Below are positions 1-5,838 of a stretch of 7,426 nucleotides of DNA, in pieces. The position numbers and the translations under genes were made by a program. The notes under the pieces were generated by a model. The model did no database searches, was not told the DNA's origin, and saw only the letters and a list, made by a program, of their open reading frames with translations. This DNA is from an uncultured Dechloromonas sp. (GTDB lineage: Bacteria > Pseudomonadota > Gammaproteobacteria > Burkholderiales > Rhodocyclaceae). Positions within the stretch are counted from its first letter, which is position 1. Each line of letters begins with the position of its first letter. The DNA lies in contig CAMKYP010000187.1 in the NCBI GenBank assembly GCA_946477505.1, positions 1 through 7,426 of the forward strand, in the 5' to 3' direction.

Positions 1-1153
1 GCAAATCATCCGAGGTGCCGGTGGTTCTGAAATACTGCAATCCACCGCCCCATTGGCGTTGGAAGTAGTAGTGGAAGTCGGTTCGGAAGGTTTTCAGGGT
101 GGTCGAAGCATTCGAAACTGCTGAGCCGACCAGGCCGTTATCCCATGTCTGCTTCTCGTTGATCCAGTTGGCACGTGCCGAGGCGGAATGGTTGCCCTGA
201 ATAAACTGATAATTCAGGTCGAATGCGATATCCCGGAAACGATTGCTCCCCAAGGATTTGTCGTTCGTGTCCTGCCATACCCTGGCATTCAGACCATAAG
301 TCCCGATAGCGAGGTTATGTGCTCCCCAATCCTGTTGAAGCGCGACCCGCCAATAGGGTGCATTGCCATTGATGACACTGCCGGCCAACTCCTCCGTTCC
401 CCAAGGCTGTCCCCAACTCATGAAGCGGAAGGCCCCACTCTTGGCGGAACGATAATTGGCAACCTCGACGTAAATCAGGTTGTTCCACATACCGTACAAG
501 CCAACGCCGCCGACCTTGCTGGCCAGCGTCATGTCGACCAGTGAGGCAGCAGGCATCTGCAAGGCAGCCGTACCGATATGGGGAAATCCCCAGGCGGGCG
601 TGCTGTTATAGATGTCGGATACGGTCGGGCTATTGTTCAGCGTTACGCCGTAGGCCAGTTCCTCCCCGGCCAGCGTCAGGCTGTTGCCGTAGCGGGCATC
701 AAACATCTCCATGCCCCAGCGCTTCTCAAGGCCATCGTAGTTGTACTGGATCAGCGCGCCAGAGTTGTCCGTGATTTTGCCGCCATAGTAGAGAGCCGCC
801 GTCTGGGCAACCACTTTTCCATCCTTGGGGAAATCCGCCGAAGTCGTACCGCCTGCATCGGTATTGCTGGTATTGGTCTGGGAGGCCAGCAAGGCCGCAG
901 ACACCGGGATGCGTTCCAGCAATGGCTTGGCATCCCACTTGTCGGAACTCATGGCAAAGGCACCCAGCTTGAACTGCCGTCCAAACGGGGTAAGTTCCGG
1001 AAATACCGTATGGCATTTCCCGCATTCATAGCCGGTTTGCCGGGCCATGCTGGGAACCGCTTGAGCGGTTGAAGAAGTAAGACCTACCCCAGCCAGAATG
1101 CCAAGCCAGATCAACATCGACCTGCACCACATCTTCTGTTTTACATGCGACAT
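1..1153 (-). CDS. Cyc2-like fused monoheme cytochrome c / outer-membrane porin (partial, C-terminus off window)
   Basis: An open frame of 384 codons runs from ATG at 1153 to the left edge without a stop, so the C-terminus is missing. The start is supported by a GAGGGG Shine-Dalgarno about 7 nt upstream. Residues 1-32 form a signal peptide ending in AQA. Mature residues 33-55 carry VPSMARQTG, then the heme c site CGKCH (C44-H48), then FPELTPFGRQFKLG, which is the arrangement seen at the N-terminus of Cyc2-type cytochrome-porins. The rest (about 80-384) is rich in Gly, Asn, Tyr and Trp with alternating polar and hydrophobic residues, as in a beta-barrel. Known Cyc2 proteins are a short cytochrome fused to an outer-membrane barrel and take electrons from external Fe(II). 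The spacing after the heme site differs a little from neutrophilic Cyc2, so the electron donor is uncertain. It follows a terminator and has its own long leader, so it is probably transcribed separately. Confidence 0.85.
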   Translation of the reverse strand, partial: MSHVKQKMWCRSMLIWLGILAGVGLTSSTAQAVPSMARQTGYECGKCHTVFPELTPFGRQFKLGAFAMSSDKWDAKPLLERIPVSAALLASQTNTSNTDAGGTTSADFPKDGKVVAQTAALYYGGKITDNSGALIQYNYDGLEKRWGMEMFDARYGNSLTLAGEELAYGVTLNNSPTVSDIYNSTPAWGFPHIGTAALQMPAASLVDMTLASKVGGVGLYGMWNNLIYVEVANYRSAKSGAFRFMSWGQPWGTEELAGSVINGNAPYWRVALQQDWGAHNLAIGTYGLNARVWQDTNDKSLGSNRFRDIAFDLNYQFIQGNHSASARANWINEKQTWDNGLVGSAVSNASTTLKTFRTDFHYYFQRQWGGGLQYFRTTGTSDDL

Positions 1154-1224
1154 GTGATTCCCCCTCATAAAGTCAGTTTGTGACCAGCTCACATTGCAGG
1201 ATTTCGGCGCCGCCACTCCATATT

Positions 1225-1294
1225 CCATTTGGATGTGGCTTGCAGACCCCAGTGAACATGGGGTTAATGTTGCGCGCCACATCCTGTCCAATGG
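1225..1294 (-). promoter_or_regulatory. Nested long hairpin in the leader of the cytochrome-porin gene
   Basis: Three nested inverted repeats share one axis. The outer pair is CCATT (1225-1229) with AATGG (1290-1294). The middle pair is GGATGTGGC (1231-1239) with GCCACATCC (1276-1284), 9 bp and perfect. The inner pair is CCCCA (1247-1251) with TGGGG (1259-1263). The element lies 72-141 nt upstream of the start codon, between the upstream terminator and the gene, so it would be in the 5' leader if transcription starts near 1300-1380. There is no U-run after it, so it is not a simple terminator. A cis-regulatory RNA or a protein-binding site are both possible; I recognise no known riboswitch class. 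Confidence 0.5.
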
Positions 1295-1306
1295 GTGTCA
1301 GAAAAA

Positions 1307-1320
1307 TTACGAATACGTAA
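1307..1320. promoter_or_regulatory. Inverted repeat TTACG-AATA-CGTAA, possible operator
   Basis: A perfect 5-bp inverted repeat with a 4-bp spacer lies in the only AT-rich part of the gap between the lipoprotein terminator and the cytochrome-porin gene, where its promoter should be. On the minus strand a poor -35/-10 pair (TTGCGG, 16 nt, TAATTT) overlaps it. Operator function is inference from position alone. Confidence 0.25.
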
Positions 1321-1380
1321 ACGCACCGCAAGGAAATTGACAGCAAACCATTCAGTCGGGGCTCTAAATTGATTACGCAG

Positions 1381-1412
1381 AAGAAAAAAGCCCAGTAGGC
1401 CTACTGGGCTTT
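1381..1412 (-). terminator. Rho-independent terminator of the first lipoprotein gene
   Basis: The 26-bp stretch 1387-1412 is a perfect palindrome (AAAGCCCAGTAGG and its complement). On the minus strand it is followed by TTTTTTCTT. It sits about 95 nt after the stop of the lipoprotein gene at 1505 and separates it from the cytochrome-porin gene. The A-run on one side and the short TTT on the other make it mainly a minus-strand terminator. Confidence 0.85.
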
Positions 1413-1447
1413 CGCGGAACCTCGATGGGAGGCCTGTAACCGGAGGG

Positions 1448-1480
1448 AAGCTAATCCCTTAGGGAGATGGCAGTTAGCTT
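1448..1480 (-). other. Hairpin in the 3' untranslated region of the first lipoprotein gene
   Basis: AAGCTAA (1448-1454) is complementary to TTAGCTT (1474-1480), and TCCC/GGGA form a small inner stem (1455-1465). It lies between the stop codon and the terminator and could protect the mRNA end. No tract of T follows it. Confidence 0.3.
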
Positions 1481-1504
1481 GGTACGGAAATTCAATAGCT
1501 CCTA

Positions 1505-1846
1505 TCACTTCGCGCCAGCAGCTAACTGACGGTGGGCATCGGCCAACGCTCTGGCCTCCTTGGCCGCATTGGTGAACTGTTCCTGAAGTGAGAGACAGTG
1601 CGCCCGCATTGCAATCGGATCACCTTTGGGGCGACTGGCATAGTAAACGTTGGCAGCCTTTGCATGCCAAGCTGCTTCAGCATCGTACTTTGCCGCTTTC
1701 TCGGTAAAGAAGTCGGCAATTCGCTGATGATCCGACGCGCTAGTGGCATTTACGATGCTCGCCGGAATGTCACCGACGGGAGGGACCGAGGTGCATGCAG
1801 CAAGGCCGATCAGGGCAAGACTACTGAAAAAGTATCTAATACGCAT
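1505..1846 (-). CDS. Small outer-membrane lipoprotein, copy A (function unknown)
   Basis: A 113-residue protein begins at ATG 1846, chosen because GGGAGAA lies 6-7 nt upstream; the frame stays open further upstream but with no ribosome site. Residues 1-17 are a lipoprotein signal peptide with the lipobox LAAC (Cys18), and Thr19 at position +2 fits sorting to the outer membrane. The mature part is largely helical, with the marked stretch SDHQRIADFFTEKAAKYDAE, then RPKGD, then an AHC..LQEQF..AAKEARALA..HRQLA end. A single conserved Cys (in AHCLSLQ) is kept in the paralogue at 5839-6180. That paralogue has the same length and more than half of its residues identical by eye. It lies 75 nt downstream of the small-protein gene at 1922 and ends in a strong terminator. 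I recognise no characterised family; an envelope role is inferred from the lipobox and neighbouring barrels. Confidence 0.85.
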   Translation of the reverse strand: MRIRYFFSSLALIGLAACTSVPPVGDIPASIVNATSASDHQRIADFFTEKAAKYDAEAAWHAKAANVYYASRPKGDPIAMRAHCLSLQEQFTNAAKEARALADAHRQLAAGAK

Positions 1847-1904
1847 GGTGATTCTCCCTGGGTAAGGGTTAGCATGCTCACACGTTGCTTCCAATATCAG
1901 TTTC

Positions 1905-1914
1905 GCCAATTGGC
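1905..1914. promoter_or_regulatory. Palindrome GCCAATTGGC with weak promoter before the lipoprotein gene
   Basis: A perfect 10-bp palindrome lies in the 75-nt gap before the lipoprotein gene. On the minus strand it falls between TTGATA and TATTGG, 18 nt apart, a weak -35/-10 pair. It could give the lipoprotein a promoter and operator of its own, but the two genes may equally share one transcript. Confidence 0.2.
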
Positions 1915-1921
1915 TATCAAT

Positions 1922-2137
1922 TCAGGCGATGATATTGATCAACGTTCCTGTCGGTTGTCCCTGGAAATTGACAACCACTTTCGGTGATTCGTCCTTGCGT
2001 CGTTCAAGTTCAGCATTCTGTGCTTGTTGGCGCTCTAGCTGTTTTGCCTCGGCCAACTGCTGTTTCTCGGCGACAGCGCGAACGTTGCCGGCAATTGTAT
2101 TGGTACTGCCGGAAGAAATAGCTTGGATGGGCATCAT
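1922..2137 (-). CDS. Small soluble protein with C-terminal GQ-TGTLIN motif, copy A
   Basis: This encodes 71 residues if the first of two adjacent ATG codons is used, or 70 from ATG 2134, which has better spacing to the AGGAG ribosome site (6 nt rather than 3). There is no signal peptide or membrane segment. The N-terminus is Ser/Thr-rich (SSGSTNTIAGN), the middle (about 22-52) is a charged, Gln/Glu/Lys-rich helix that could form a coiled coil, and the C-terminus is PKVVVNFQGQPTGTLINIIA. The 60-residue protein at 4301-4483 shares IAGN, AEK and the C-terminal block but lacks most of the middle helix. Conserved ends with a variable linker argue that this is a real gene pair. I do not recognise a family or function. 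Confidence 0.75.
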   Translation of the reverse strand: MMPIQAISSGSTNTIAGNVRAVAEKQQLAEAKQLERQQAQNAELERRKDESPKVVVNFQGQPTGTLINIIA

Positions 2138-2229
2138 TCGCTCCTAAATAATGAGGATCAATTCAGCGAAGGACAAAACGGCTGCCAGCAGTGGAAAACA
2201 ACAAGAAAACCCACCACTTCTATTTTTTA

Positions 2230-2244
2230 TACTGCATCGCAGTA
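2230..2244. promoter_or_regulatory. Inverted repeat TACTGC-ATC-GCAGTA in the divergent intergenic region
   Basis: A perfect 6-bp inverted repeat lies about 95 nt upstream of the minus-strand small-protein gene. It directly abuts a TATAAA-like sequence on the minus strand. It could be an operator for either divergent gene; evidence is position and symmetry only. Confidence 0.25.
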
Positions 2245-2284
2245 GCTGACCGTAAGATGGCCAGGAGATTACAAACCTGTCTCT

Positions 2285-2342
2285 ATATCGCAAGATATGC
2301 AAAATGAGAGAACGGATGGAAAATCCCCCCCAAGGCTATACT
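2285..2342 (+). promoter_or_regulatory. Possible rquA promoter region with ATATC-GCAA-GATAT repeat
   Basis: A TATACT box (2337-2342) resembles a -10 element, about 145 nt before the chosen rquA start. No good -35 sits 16-18 nt upstream of it. A perfect 5-bp inverted repeat, ATATC GCAA GATAT, lies at 2285-2298 and could bind an activator. I saw no FNR-type TTGAT-N4-ATCAA site. Weak call. Confidence 0.2.
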
Positions 2343-2486
2343 GATCACGGATGTTAAATTTGTAATCTCGCAGTTATGGCGGTGTCAGTTCCTCAGTCGC
2401 ATACTCAATCCAGCAGGTCATCGCATCAGTGGAAGCATCGGAGCCTTGCGGTGGGCTGCTTTCTACGCATCGATTGGGGAACGGCC

Positions 2487-3260
2487 ATGGACATCAAGGT
2501 AAAGGTCAATACGCTGCTGGAATTGCTCAGGACCGAGCAACGTTCCACTTTTCCGCAGGCACTCCAATTCAAGGAGAGAGCTCCAAATCGCTGGTATGAC
2601 GGCGTGCCCGAGTATCTGGTCGATATTTACGACTGGGCCTATGTCAACCCTAAATGGGTGGCTTGGCTCGATCAGAACATGGTCGTCCGCGTTTTACTTT
2701 TCGGCAATGACGCCCGGTTGATGCGCATTTACCTCGACGAGATCCAGCCCGGTATGAAAGTGTGGCAGGTAGCGCATGTCTATGGCGACCTTGTCCAGCG
2801 CGTTGCGGCTCGCGTCGGGCCGCTGGGCAGGTTTCACCTGACCGATATCACCCCCATCCAGATCGAACACGGCTGCAACAAGCTTGCCGCCTTCCCTTGG
2901 GCCAGAGTGATTCGTGCGAATGCGGCCACTTATGATTCAGGCGCGGACTACGACCTGATCTGCAGCTTCTTCCTGCTGCACGAAGTGCCTGAAGAAAAAA
3001 AATATCAGATCGTCGACCACCTGCTGGAGTGCGTACCGCCAGGTGGCAAGGCTCTATTTATAGACTATCACCGTCCCGCTTGGTGGCAGCCGGTACGCTG
3101 GATATTGAAGGGGGTGAATGCATGGCTTGAACCCTTTGCGGATGCGCTGTGGCAACATGAAATTCAGGATTACGCCAGTTGCCCGAAGGCATTCACCTGG
3201 TGCAAGCGCACGTTTTTTGGCGGTACTTATCAAGTCGTCCGGGCAGTGCGCAACAGCTAA
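2487..3260 (+). CDS. rquA: Rhodoquinone biosynthesis enzyme RquA
   Basis: This encodes 257 residues from ATG 2487, preceded by GGGGA at a suitable distance. The frame is open to an ATG at 2376, but that has no ribosome site and adds low-complexity residues. RquA converts ubiquinone to rhodoquinone, using S-adenosylmethionine as the amino donor, and so supports anaerobic respiration with fumarate-like acceptors. Family marks seen here are VPEYL..IYDWAYVNP (40-55), LLFGNDARLM (70-79), the atypical motif I QVAHVYGDL (94-102) replacing the Gly-rich loop of ordinary methyltransferases, DITPIQIE (120-127), FFLLHEVPEE (161-170), PPGGK..FIDYHRP (184-197), LEPFADALWQHEI (214-226) and TFFGGTYQVVRAVR (242-255). 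It is the only intact plus-strand gene, divergent from the small-protein gene and convergent with flgF. A decayed second copy lies at about 6249-6500. Activity is inferred from family membership. Confidence 0.85.
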   Translation: MDIKVKVNTLLELLRTEQRSTFPQALQFKERAPNRWYDGVPEYLVDIYDWAYVNPKWVAWLDQNMVVRVLLFGNDARLMRIYLDEIQPGMKVWQVAHVYGDLVQRVAARVGPLGRFHLTDITPIQIEHGCNKLAAFPWARVIRANAATYDSGADYDLICSFFLLHEVPEEKKYQIVDHLLECVPPGGKALFIDYHRPAWWQPVRWILKGVNAWLEPFADALWQHEIQDYASCPKAFTWCKRTFFGGTYQVVRAVRNS

Positions 3261-3331
3261 GTTTGTGGCTCGCATTTGAATCTTTGGCTCGAATTCAGAT
3301 TCCCCATGACGACCAGTTCGTCACAGGCAGT

Positions 3332-4075
3332 TCATGTCAGCGATAAGAGCTTGGTGGCTGCACGATCATTCTCGTCGGCCGTCGATATGACCTTCAACTG
3401 CATCTCGAACTGACGAGCAACGGAGATCATCGAAACCATTTCTGCAGCCATGTCGACATTGCTGCCCTCAAGAAACCCCGAAACAACGGTCACGTTGGCA
3501 TTACTTTCATCATCAGTCATTCCCGCCTACCGGCGAAATAACCCATCACCACCTCGCTCCAGCGCGTGTTCAGGCGGATTGACCAATTTGATTCGACCAA
3601 TGACGGAAACGGTATTCGGCGTGCCGAACCGAGGCACGGTAGACACTGTTCCGTCCGCGGCAATTGCAACTTCGGTGTCCGGTGGGATTGTAATGGGCCC
3701 GTTTTCTCCTTGGACAAGAGTCCCGCTTCGAGTTTGCAAGAGACCGTTCGTATTCACAGTCAAGTTGCCATTGCGGGTGTAGGCTTCGCTTCCGTCGGGC
3801 ATACTCAAGGCGATAAATCCTTGGCCTTGTACCGCGAGGTCCAAGGATCGCCCGGTTTGCTGGAGGGTTCCCGGGGTGAAATCCGTCATCACACTGGCGT
3901 CAACCACAAAAGCTCGTGTTGGCAGGCCCTCGCCCTCAATCGGCACCGCACGAAATGCGTGCATTTCTGCTCTGAAGCCATTGGTCGTGGCATTGGCCAT
4001 ATTGTTCGCCATGCCGGCCTGCTGCGTCAGGGCATGTGAAGCACCTGTCATTGCCGTATAAATCACGCGGTCCAT
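3332..4075 (-). pseudogene. flgF: FlgF (flagellar proximal rod protein) interrupted by one in-frame amber codon
   Basis: ATG 4075 follows AGGAAGGG. The first 182 codons encode a clear FlgF: the N-terminal rod motif MDRVIYTAMTGASHAL..QQAGMANNMANATTNGFRA (1-36), DLAVQGQGFIAL (79-90) and YTRNGNLTVN (about 98-107), ending in LERGGDGLFRR. TAG at 3527-3529 stops translation. The same frame then continues for 64 codons with the typical FlgF C-terminus, LEGSNVDMAAEMVSMISVAR followed by QFEMQLK and a LLSLT end. Without the stop the protein would be about 247 residues, normal for FlgF, so nothing else is missing. CAG to TAG is a simple explanation. FlgF forms the proximal rod of the flagellar basal body, but no other rod genes are nearby, so this is an isolated copy. 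Restart at ATG 3520 or readthrough are alternatives; a pseudogene is most likely. Confidence 0.85.
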
Positions 4076-4272
4076 GGAAGCCCTTCCTGAATGAAAGTGA
4101 TTTTGGTTTTTTCTGCGCGATGACTGATGCGCAAAAACGCCTTGGCATTCAAAAAGGAGATGGGAGCAACCCCATGCCAGAGATGACCGACGCCGAAGAC
4201 ATGCCCTGGAACCGGCACACCCAAGCCAAGTGCCATGGCAAGCAACGCGAACAGGATCAGTTTATTCAACAC
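4063..4272 (-). CDS. Possible small membrane or secreted protein upstream of flgF (uncertain)
   Basis: A 69-codon frame starts with GTG at 4272. Its first residues, LNKLILFALLAMALGLGVP, look like a signal or membrane segment, followed by a His/Gly-rich part. Its last codons overlap the ribosome site and first codons of flgF by 13 nt, which would allow translational coupling. The ribosome site for GTG is poor, and the second half (KAFLRISHRAEKTKITF) is less protein-like. No counterpart is visible next to the second flgF fragment. It may be chance. Confidence 0.25.
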   Translation of the reverse strand: MLNKLILFALLAMALGLGVPVPGHVFGVGHLWHGVAPISFLNAKAFLRISHRAEKTKITFIQEGLPWTA

Positions 4273-4300
4273 AACTTGATCTCATCGCGCCGCTCCCAAT

Positions 4301-4483
4301 TTATGCAACCGTATTGATCAAGGTGCCCGTTGCTTGCCCCTGTGTATTGATGGCGACTTTGGGAATCTCTGCTTCGGGCGGCGCCGCTGGGACCTTTTCT
4401 GCTATTGGACGATTCCCGGCAATCGGGCTCGTGCTGCCGGTGGAGGAACTGGCGCTACTCGATGAACATCCTTGCATCGCCAT
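4301..4483 (-). CDS. Small soluble protein with C-terminal GQ-TGTLIN motif, copy B
   Basis: A 60-residue protein begins at ATG 4483 with GGGAG 7 nt upstream. A Ser-rich N-terminus (SSSSASSSTGSTSP) leads to IAGNRPIAEK, a short Pro/Ala linker and the C-terminus PKVAINTQGQATGTLINTVA. It is the paralogue of the protein at 1922-2137; the two agree at both ends and differ in the linker, where this copy lacks the charged helix. There is no signal peptide. Cys6 is not in a lipobox. The gene lies upstream of flgF on the same strand and downstream of the porin terminator, so it must have its own promoter in 4500-4680, which I could not place. Function unknown. Confidence 0.7.
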   Translation of the reverse strand: MAMQGCSSSSASSSTGSTSPIAGNRPIAEKVPAAPPEAEIPKVAINTQGQATGTLINTVA

Positions 4484-4682
4484 TCTTTACTCCCTTTCTG
4501 AAAAGTACCCATCCAGGCGATGAAATACATGTCTGATATAGGTGGATTAACGTCAGTGAAAGAAACGTTTGGTTAGGTTCATTGATACTACGCCGCGTTA
4601 ACTGACAGCCAGGTGGCTTGCTGATTACAGTTATGTCGTCCCCGGGTCAGGATGCTTGAGCCTCATAGGAAGCGTGTTGCTC
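4484..4682. other. Non-coding gap holding the leader of small-protein copy B
   Basis: No credible gene is seen. The stretch runs from the small-protein start to the porin terminator and must hold that gene's promoter. GTCAGT (4552-4557) and ACTGAC near 4600 form a loose inverted repeat. I found no convincing -35/-10 pair. Confidence 0.4.
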
Positions 4683-4716
4683 AAGATAAAAGAAGGCCTT
4701 GCCTTGCAACAAGGCC
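4683..4716 (-). terminator. Rho-independent terminator downstream of the TorF-like porin gene
   Basis: GGCCTTG (4695-4701) and CAAGGCC (4710-4716) form a perfect 7-bp stem with an 8-nt loop. On the minus strand it is followed by TTCTTTTATCTT. It lies about 150 nt after the porin stop codon, so the transcript would carry a long 3' untranslated region. Confidence 0.75.
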
Positions 4717-4752
4717 ATTCACAACAGTCACGCAGGAGAGAGGGCGGACCGC

Positions 4753-4800
4753 AGGGGAGTCAGGCCGAAGTTGCACGGGCCTCGACCAAAGACCTCCCCT
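4753..4800 (-). other. Nested inverted repeats in the 3' untranslated region of the porin gene
   Basis: AGGGGAG (4753-4759) pairs with CTCCCCT (4794-4800). Inside, AGGCC (4762-4766) pairs with GGCCT (4778-4782). The structure lies between the porin stop and its terminator. It could be an mRNA-stabilising fold or part of a 3'-derived small RNA. I compared it by memory with common riboswitches and found no match. Confidence 0.3.
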
Positions 4801-4864
4801 GGTTACTTGCTTTTGTTTGAATTTCCCGAACCAAGGATATTAGTCGGTTCCTCAGTCAAACAAT

Positions 4865-5752
4865 CTAAAATGACTTGCTGACCGATGCGACCACGCGATC
4901 ACGCCCAATGTTTCTGCCGAAAGCATTCATGTACGCCGTCGTATTACCATCCGGTGCGGTATGTTTCGTATCCGCGTAGGTCCATGTCAGCCCGAAATTG
5001 AAGCCTTGGTATTCCTTCGCCAGCCCGAGCTTGTAGTCGGTGTAATCGAAGAAGTTGTTATCGCCGCCAGATGCGCCCCAATACCCCACATTCGATTTAC
5101 CGGGATAGTTCTGCCGACCGACATGCGCGAGGATGTTGTAGCCCGTTTCTCCCACGGGAATCTGAGCACTGAGGTCAAGGTAACTGGCCCCCCGCGATTC
5201 GTTAACACCAAAGGTGTAGGTGCTGATCGCCTTCGAATACTTCAGAGTCAGCCATTTGTAGCCGATGGCGCCATAGACTTCAGTCGTATCGGGCTTGCGA
5301 TAGGCGCCCAGATTGTCGAACCGACCCGGATAGTAGTAGCGAATCAGACCGACATCGTAGGTCCAGCCGTCACCAAAGCTATTCTTGTAGCCACCGTAGA
5401 AATCCCATTCCAGACTGGCCGAATTGCTGGCACCCGTCGTATACGGTGCACCAACACTCCCTGGCGAGGCGAGGGATACCGGAGCATTCTTGACGCCGGC
5501 ATTTTGATCAGTAAACCAGGAAATGTTCGATAGCCACGTCCCCAGATAAAATCCGGAGACGTGGGCATAATCGAATCCGCCCTGAACCGCCGGTTTGCCG
5601 TCGGTCTGGGAAAGTCCACGAAACACATACTGGCTCACCACCCCGACGTTTCCGGTAAGCGAGTGTTCCGGGGTTGGCGCAACTTCTCCGGATTGGGCGA
5701 CGGCAGGTAAGGTGGTTGCCAGAAGGCAAGCGCTAAAAACATACTTATGCAT
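4865..5752 (-). CDS. TorF-family putative outer-membrane porin
   Basis: This encodes 295 residues from ATG 5752, with GGGAG about 7 nt upstream. Residues 1-19 are a signal peptide ending in AVA. The mature N-terminus holds LTGNVGVVSQYVFRGLSQTDGKP in essence (about 32-54), the signature of the proteobacterial TorF / TIGR02001 family of predicted porins. Aromatic-rich alternating strands follow (SLEWDFYGGYKNSFG, YDVGLIRYYYPGRF, YKLGLAKEYQGFNFGLTW), and the protein ends in Phe (VASVSKSF), as outer-membrane barrels do. The length is typical of the family, whose substrate is not established. It occupies the place in copy B of the duplication that the cytochrome-porin occupies in copy A, although the two barrels are not obviously related. 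A terminator lies between the upstream lipoprotein gene and this start. Confidence 0.85.
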   Translation of the reverse strand: MHKYVFSACLLATTLPAVAQSGEVAPTPEHSLTGNVGVVSQYVFRGLSQTDGKPAVQGGFDYAHVSGFYLGTWLSNISWFTDQNAGVKNAPVSLASPGSVGAPYTTGASNSASLEWDFYGGYKNSFGDGWTYDVGLIRYYYPGRFDNLGAYRKPDTTEVYGAIGYKWLTLKYSKAISTYTFGVNESRGASYLDLSAQIPVGETGYNILAHVGRQNYPGKSNVGYWGASGGDNNFFDYTDYKLGLAKEYQGFNFGLTWTYADTKHTAPDGNTTAYMNAFGRNIGRDRVVASVSKSF

Positions 5753-5768
5753 GGGGAACTCCCTGAGT

Positions 5769-5793
5769 AAAAAAATCGGACTCTCTCCGTCCG
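5769..5793 (-). terminator. Rho-independent terminator just before the porin start, possible attenuator
   Basis: On the minus strand CGGAC, a 7-nt loop GGAGAGA and GTCCG are followed by ATTTTTTT (5769-5775). It lies 45 nt after the second lipoprotein stop and its T-run ends 16 nt before the porin ATG. It terminates the lipoprotein transcript; if the porin is read from the same mRNA it would act as an attenuator. A second imperfect stem (about 5797-5816) followed by TTTTTT on the plus strand lies beside it. Confidence 0.75.
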
Positions 5794-5838
5794 TAGCAGG
5801 CTTCTACAGGCCCGCTTTTTTATCAGTGGCAACCTCGG

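Noticed and set aside
578..1072. Plus-strand open frame of 164 codons, with others at 188-544 and 541-774
   Set aside because: They lie antisense to the cytochrome-porin gene, show no family features and lack ribosome sites; the minus-strand frame explains the region.
1934..1945. TTGATCAA sequences near 1936 and 4315 as FNR or IHF sites
   Set aside because: They are coding sequence for the conserved LIN residues at the ends of the two small proteins and lack the 4-nt FNR spacer.
1598..1987. Plus-strand open frame of 129 codons
   Set aside because: It runs antisense across the lipoprotein and the end of the small-protein gene and has no supporting features.
2376..2486. Upstream extension of rquA to ATG 2376
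   Set aside because: No ribosome site precedes 2376, the extra 37 residues are unlike the family, and ATG 2487 has a GGGGA site.
4123..4142. Hairpin TGCGC...GCGCA near the flgF start as a terminator
   Set aside because: It is followed by an A-run on the plus strand and by GAAAAAA on the minus strand, so no U-tract follows in either direction.
4741..4800. Resemblance to a glycine riboswitch (GGAGAG...GCCGAAG)
   Set aside because: The order, stems and the conserved core after CCGAAG do not fit, and no plus-strand gene follows.
4652..4881. Two overlapping plus-strand open frames after the porin stop
   Set aside because: They have low-complexity, Arg/Pro-rich translations, no ribosome site, and lie across a terminator and a folded 3' region.
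4961..5533. Plus-strand open frame of 190 codons
   Set aside because: It is the antisense shadow of the TorF-like porin, with no signal peptide or recognisable domain.
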